Part shown: positions 39,186-42,565 of the stretch, piece after piece
Layout of the letters: each line of letters opens with the position of its first letter
Position numbering within the stretch: the stretch's first letter is position 1
NCBI GenBank assembly: GCA_031287565.1
Contig: JAITSS010000057.1
Span: forward strand, 1 to 42,565
Direction: 5' to 3'
Length of the DNA: 42,565 nucleotides
Source: Desulfobulbaceae bacterium
Lineage (GTDB): Bacteria > Desulfobacterota > Desulfobulbia > Desulfobulbales > Desulfocapsaceae
Position numbers and translations under genes: made by a program
Notes under the pieces: generated by a model
Seen by the model: the letters and a program-made list of their open reading frames with translations, nothing else
What the model was told of the DNA's origin: nothing
Databases searched by the model: none

Positions 39186-39511
39186 CCACGCATACTGTCA
39201 CCTCCGAACCGCTACCGCTGGTCGTCCACCCGGAAAACCGGGTCGAGGAAATGATTCAGAATGTGCGGATGATCCTGACCACCGCCAAAGGGACTGTGCC
39301 ACTGGATCGTGATTTCGGCCTCGATTGCAGCGTGCTGGATCAGCCCTCGCCCAGGGCGGTGGCCTTGTTGTCGGTCGAGATTTACAGCCAGATCAAGCGC
39401 TACGAGCCACGGGCCAAGGTCGTCCGCGTCGATTTCCCTGGTTTCAGCGAATCGGCGGTGGACGGAACGCTGCGACCGGTGGTGACGCTCGCCGTCAGAG
39501 ATGAAGAGTAG
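39182..39511 (+). CDS. Baseplate wedge protein, GPW/gp25 family
   Basis: ATG 39182 overlaps the gpU stop (ATGA). The 109-aa protein shows the family pattern ENRVEEMIQNVRMILTTAKGTVPLDRDFGLD, followed by EIYSQIKRYEPRAKVVRVDF and a closing strand. It belongs to the T4 gp25/P2 W group that builds the inner baseplate. The stop TAG is the first bases of a dispersed repeat (GTAGGGGCGG). Confidence 0.92.
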   Translation: MTTHTVTSEPLPLVVHPENRVEEMIQNVRMILTTAKGTVPLDRDFGLDCSVLDQPSPRAVALLSVEIYSQIKRYEPRAKVVRVDFPGFSESAVDGTLRPVVTLAVRDEE

Positions 39512-39668
39512 GGGCGGCCCCCATCCCGGCCTTCCCCCGGCCCCCATCCCGGCCTTCCCCCGGAACGGGGGAAGGAGACTTTTCTCCCCTCTCCCGTTCC
39601 GGGAGAGGGGCCGGGGGTGAGGTGGGGGGAAGGAGATTCTTCTCCCCTCTCCCGCAAGCGGGAGAGGG
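39509..39668 (+). repeat. Dispersed C/G-rich repeat block 6
   Basis: GTAGGGGCGG, two CCCCATCCCGGCC units and two CTCTCCC...GGGAGAG palindromes, the second with the variant loop GCAAGC. From 39669 to 39771 there is no gene; an inverted 17-bp copy of 32289-32305 lies at 39672-39688. Confidence 0.9.
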
Positions 39669-39671
39669 GAA

Positions 39672-39688
39672 TTCACGTATCGCTTGTG
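39672..39688 (-). repeat. 17-bp inverted repeat, right copy
   Basis: This is the exact reverse complement of 32289-32305, 100 bp before the gpJ start, at the edge of repeat block 6. Confidence 0.8.
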
Positions 39689-39771
39689 GAGAGACTTCTG
39701 CTACAAACAGACGGAATAAATCAGCGTTTACCTAATACAACGGGTTTGCCCGTTTTCTTCCGGAGGCAAGT

Positions 39772-40893
39772 ATGAACCGCCAATTTCTCCCTGACATTTC
39801 CTTCTGTGAGACCGACACCGCCAGGGTTGAGGCGGCGATCATCACCGGTTACGAGGCGGCTTCCGGCCATGAACTCTATCCTGGCGACCCGGTTCGGCTG
39901 TTTTTAGAGGGAGTGGCCGCGATCATCGCCCAACAGAATGTGGCCATTGATTTCACGGGAAAACAGAACCTTTTGCACTACGCCAATGGCGATTACCTCG
40001 ACCATCTCGGCGCCTATCTGCACACCGACCGCCTGCCGCCGTCGGCGGCCAGGGCGATGATGCGCTTCACCCTTTCAGCCATTCGTTCGGAACCAGTGGT
40101 GATTCCGCCAGGCATTCGCGTTCGCGCGGGCGGCCAATACGTCTTCGCCACCGAGGCCGACTTGGTCATCGAAGCGGGCCAGGCCACGGGCGACACGACA
40201 GCGGTCTGCCAAAGCCTGGGGGCCGAGGCGAACGGCCTGTTGCCGGGACAAATCAAGAATCTGATGGACCCGATTCCCTTCGTATTCAAGGCGGAAAACA
40301 TCACGACGTCCAACGGCGGACAAAACACCGAGGATGACGAGCGGCTGCGCCAACGTATTGCCCTGGCCTCAGAAGCCTACGGTTCGGCCGGTAGCCTGGC
40401 CGCCTGGCGCTACCACGCGCTGTCGGCGCATCAGGGCGTCATGGATGTGGCCGTGTGGCAGCCCCAGCCAGGCAGCGTCCATATCGCGCCCCTGATGCGG
40501 GACGGCCAACTACCCGACGCGGCGACGATTGCCGTCCTCCACGCCCATCTGAACCGTAACGAAGTTCGGCCGTTCACCGACGACATCCAGGTGACGCCGC
40601 CGCAGGCGGTGACGGCGGCCATCCGGCTGCGCTACGCCATTCTGGTGTCACATGCCGCGAGAAGCGCCACCATTGCCGCGACGGTGGCGGCCAGGGTGGA
40701 AGAGTACGTTCTCTGGCAGAAGGCGGTTTTGGGCCGCGACATTGTGCCCTCAAAGCTCATTGAGCTGATCCAGGGCATTGAGGGCATACAACGGGTGGTG
40801 GTCGAAGCGCCCGCCTTTCAGGCGCTTGAAGCCTGGCAGTCGGCGCGGCTGAGCCTCGATCAAATCATCTATGAAGGGCTTTCAAATGAGTAA
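39772..40893 (+). CDS. Baseplate assembly protein J (Mu gp47 / P2 J)
   Basis: The 373-aa protein fits the baseplate J family: HELYPGDPVRLFLEGVAAIIAQQNVAIDFTGKQNLLHYANGDYLDHLGAY in the N-terminal part. The middle has IPPGIRVRAGGQYVFATEADLVIEAG, and GGQNTEDDERLRQRIALASEAYGSAGSLAAWRYHALSA is strongly diagnostic. It is a main wedge component of the contractile baseplate. TTCCGGAGG precedes ATG 39772. Its stop lies inside the gpI start region. Confidence 0.95.
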   Translation: MNRQFLPDISFCETDTARVEAAIITGYEAASGHELYPGDPVRLFLEGVAAIIAQQNVAIDFTGKQNLLHYANGDYLDHLGAYLHTDRLPPSAARAMMRFTLSAIRSEPVVIPPGIRVRAGGQYVFATEADLVIEAGQATGDTTAVCQSLGAEANGLLPGQIKNLMDPIPFVFKAENITTSNGGQNTEDDERLRQRIALASEAYGSAGSLAAWRYHALSAHQGVMDVAVWQPQPGSVHIAPLMRDGQLPDAATIAVLHAHLNRNEVRPFTDDIQVTPPQAVTAAIRLRYAILVSHAARSATIAATVAARVEEYVLWQKAVLGRDIVPSKLIELIQGIEGIQRVVVEAPAFQALEAWQSARLSLDQIIYEGLSNE

Positions 40894-42325
40894 TAAAACG
40901 CCTTTACAGATGATTGCGCCCGCTTCCCTGGCGGCGCCGCCCTTTCTCGCCGCCAGCGCCGCCAGCGGCGATGCGCTCTCGAAGGCCTGCGCCCTCACGC
41001 CGCTGGCCTTCGTCTGGCCGCGCCTCGGCAATGCCAATGGCCGGGCGCCGACCGACGCCGGGCCGCTTCCGGCGCTCTCGGAGGCGACGCTTGACCACTT
41101 GGCCTGGCATCTGCATATCGACGGCTGGGAATACGCCAAAACCCGCGCCGAGCGGCTGTGGCTGTTGCGCAATTTTCACGACTGGCACCGCTATAAGGGC
41201 ACAGTCTATGGCCATGCCCTGTACTGGCGCGTTTTACTTGGCCGCGAGCTGCTCGGCCATGCGCCGCGTTACAATTCCTACTGCGGCGCCTCGCTGAGCC
41301 AGGCGGAAAAAGCCGTTTTTGCCGCGCCGCATCCGGAAATCCGCATCTATCCCTTCAGAAATAAAGGCCTGGGGCGCGGCGTTTTTCCCAAAGGGCCGGA
41401 AAGCACGCGGCAGACCGTGACGGGTGGCTGGCCCGCCGCCATCGCCCATTGGACGCCTGGCAGCGGCCACTCTTTTGTCAGCGTTTCCGATGCGGCCAGC
41501 CGCGTCGGCCAGCAATTGTGGTGGCATGACCCGGTAAACGGCGCTGAAAAGCGCCTGAACCAGGTGTTGTCCATCGCCAGCCGCGAGCTGACGGTGGCGA
41601 TGCCGGGGCGAATGGTCGGTTTGGCTCTGGGCGGGTGTATCAGCGGCCACACCGTCGCCCACGGCGCGGCGACCCGCATCTACGAACTGGCCCTGAACGC
41701 GCCGGGAAACAGCCTTTCGGCGCTCTCGGCCCAACCGCTCCGGCCCTGGTCGGGTGATTTCGCCGAGATCGAGCAGCCCGGCCAAGCCGGGTCGCTGGTA
41801 TTCCTTACGAATCGCTGGACTGGTTTTCCATACCAAGACCGAGGCGGCTCGCATCTGTCCGGCTATATAACCGGTCAAAGCGCCGCCACCTCCGGCTGGC
41901 GCAAGATATTTCCCCATGTCGGCTCAGCGTCCGACCGTATCTATAAAATGGTCAAACTCTTTGACGCCAGCCGCGCCAGCGCCAGCGCCAAGAATAGCCG
42001 CGCCTTCATCGGCGGCTTTCGGCTGGGGCGGATGCCCGCCCATCACGGCGAATTGGCCGTGGACGCCACCGGCGCGGCCAGGCCAGGCCAGGCATTTCTC
42101 GGCGGTTGTTTTGTTCGCCATCAGGTCGCGTCCATCTCCGACGCGGCGACACGGCTGGCGCAAATCGCCGCCGTCGGCAGGCTGGCGGCCCGCGCCAGCG
42201 ACAAGATCGCCATATCAATCACCAACCATCAGGTGATCGCCGCTTCGACCGCCTACCTGAGCAGACAGGCGCAGACCAACGGCGCGAGGATCAGCGAGGA
42301 CTATCTCTTAGGCTATATCCAATAA
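40886..42325 (+). CDS. Tail protein I with an extended C-terminus
   Basis: ATG 40886 overlaps the gpJ stop and has AAGGG upstream. Residues about 60-130 are the P2 gpI domain (LDHLAWHLHIDGWEYAKTRAERLWLLRNFHDWHRYKGTVYGHALYWRVLLG). P2 gpI is ~180 aa; this protein has 479 aa. The extra ~300 residues hold three or more similar Ser/Ala/Gly-rich segments (SFVSVSDAASRVGQ; AHGAATRIYELALNAPG; VASISDAATRLAQIAAVG). They may anchor a tail fibre or replace it. No tail fibre gene follows in the window. Confidence 0.88.
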   Translation: MSNKTPLQMIAPASLAAPPFLAASAASGDALSKACALTPLAFVWPRLGNANGRAPTDAGPLPALSEATLDHLAWHLHIDGWEYAKTRAERLWLLRNFHDWHRYKGTVYGHALYWRVLLGRELLGHAPRYNSYCGASLSQAEKAVFAAPHPEIRIYPFRNKGLGRGVFPKGPESTRQTVTGGWPAAIAHWTPGSGHSFVSVSDAASRVGQQLWWHDPVNGAEKRLNQVLSIASRELTVAMPGRMVGLALGGCISGHTVAHGAATRIYELALNAPGNSLSALSAQPLRPWSGDFAEIEQPGQAGSLVFLTNRWTGFPYQDRGGSHLSGYITGQSAATSGWRKIFPHVGSASDRIYKMVKLFDASRASASAKNSRAFIGGFRLGRMPAHHGELAVDATGAARPGQAFLGGCFVRHQVASISDAATRLAQIAAVGRLAARASDKIAISITNHQVIAASTAYLSRQAQTNGARISEDYLLGYIQ

Positions 42326-42565
42326 CACATCGGGCGAACACAGTTCGCCCCTACGCGGCAATTGACGAGAAAGCCGTCATTGCCGCGCAAGCGGGAATCC
42401 ATGTTGCCATTGCCACCATCCTTCCTGGATGCCCGCTGAAAACGCGCGGGCATGACGGTAACGGGGAACCGTAGGGGCGGCCCCCATCCCGGCCTTCCCC
42501 CGGAACGGGGGAAGGAGACTCTTCTCCCCTCTCCCGTTCCGGGAGAGGGGCGGGGGTGAGGGTGG
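42326..42565. repeat. Composite dispersed repeat block 7 (runs off the window)
   Basis: GGGCGAACACAGTTCGCCCC (42334-42353) and the following segment to about 42418 match 27230-27318 almost exactly. Then come a GCCCGC...GCGGGC hairpin (42430-42449), GTAGGGGCGG and one C/G-rich unit cut by the window end. No gene is seen. Confidence 0.9.

Noticed and set aside
18254-42565. CRISPR array from the many short repeats
   Set aside because: Repeats are in irregular blocks, without equal spacers of unique sequence, and no cas genes are present.
1-42565. tRNA or rRNA genes
   Set aside because: I found no cloverleaf with T-loop GTTCRANNC in a proper context and no rRNA sequence.
15217-42565. Tailocin (headless contractile particle)
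   Set aside because: Terminase, portal, capsid, decoration and scaffold genes are all present and look intact.

Overview
The window reads as bacterial chromosome (about 1-15.2 kb) followed by a contractile-tailed, Mu/P2-like prophage that runs off the right edge. A sulfate- or metal-reducing Desulfobacterota (old Deltaproteobacteria) host is inferred, not proven. The hints are a four-heme class III-type periplasmic cytochrome, System II (ResB/CcsA) cytochrome c maturation, a butyrate-type CoA gene set, and many GC-rich dispersed palindromes.

Host part. At the far left is a tightly packed + strand cassette: the tail of one gene, then proteins of 484, 302, 713 and 210 aa, the last two with membrane segments. 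I do not recognise the family; the layout resembles a multi-gene conflict (defence) island. It converges on mutM. Minus-strand genes follow: 3-hydroxybutyryl-CoA dehydrogenase, thiolase and CoA-transferase (acetyl-CoA/butanoyl-CoA metabolism); then tetraheme cytochrome, ccsA and resB, with a Fur-like box overlapping a good promoter in front of resB; then a CCA-adding enzyme. A flavodoxin gene on the + strand loses its normal C-terminus at about 15.17 kb, where the phage DNA appears to begin.

Phage part. The head genes lie on the minus strand. In transcription order they are endolysin, membrane protein, coiled-coil protein, terminase small and large, HU-like protein, zinc-ribbon protein, portal, gpG, MuF-like protein with a C-terminal toxin-like domain, Cys-rich protein, lipoprotein, protease/scaffold, decoration protein, capsid and gp36. 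The tail genes lie on the + strand: gp37, sheath, tube, DUF1353, lipoprotein, frameshifted chaperone, tape measure, X, D, V, U, W/gp25, J and I. Between the modules sit a divergent repressor/Cro-like pair with repeated operators, and a RelE/HigB-HigA-like toxin-antitoxin pair with a perfect palindromic operator. No transposase or integrase is in the window, so the early genes are either beyond the right edge or lost.

Most unusual. (1) Downstream of the MuF-like gene lies an orphan, start-less relative of its C-terminal toxin-like domain. It is flanked by two copies of a ~90-95-nt structured element whose core is conserved, while the outer stem and one inner stem change sequence and keep pairing. 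(2) A GC-rich repeat family is seen only in the phage part and runs in frame through the repressor, the Cro-like protein and the tape measure. (3) A short membrane protein with its own promoter and RBS is encoded antisense inside the tail operon. (4) The head and tail modules are inverted relative to each other.
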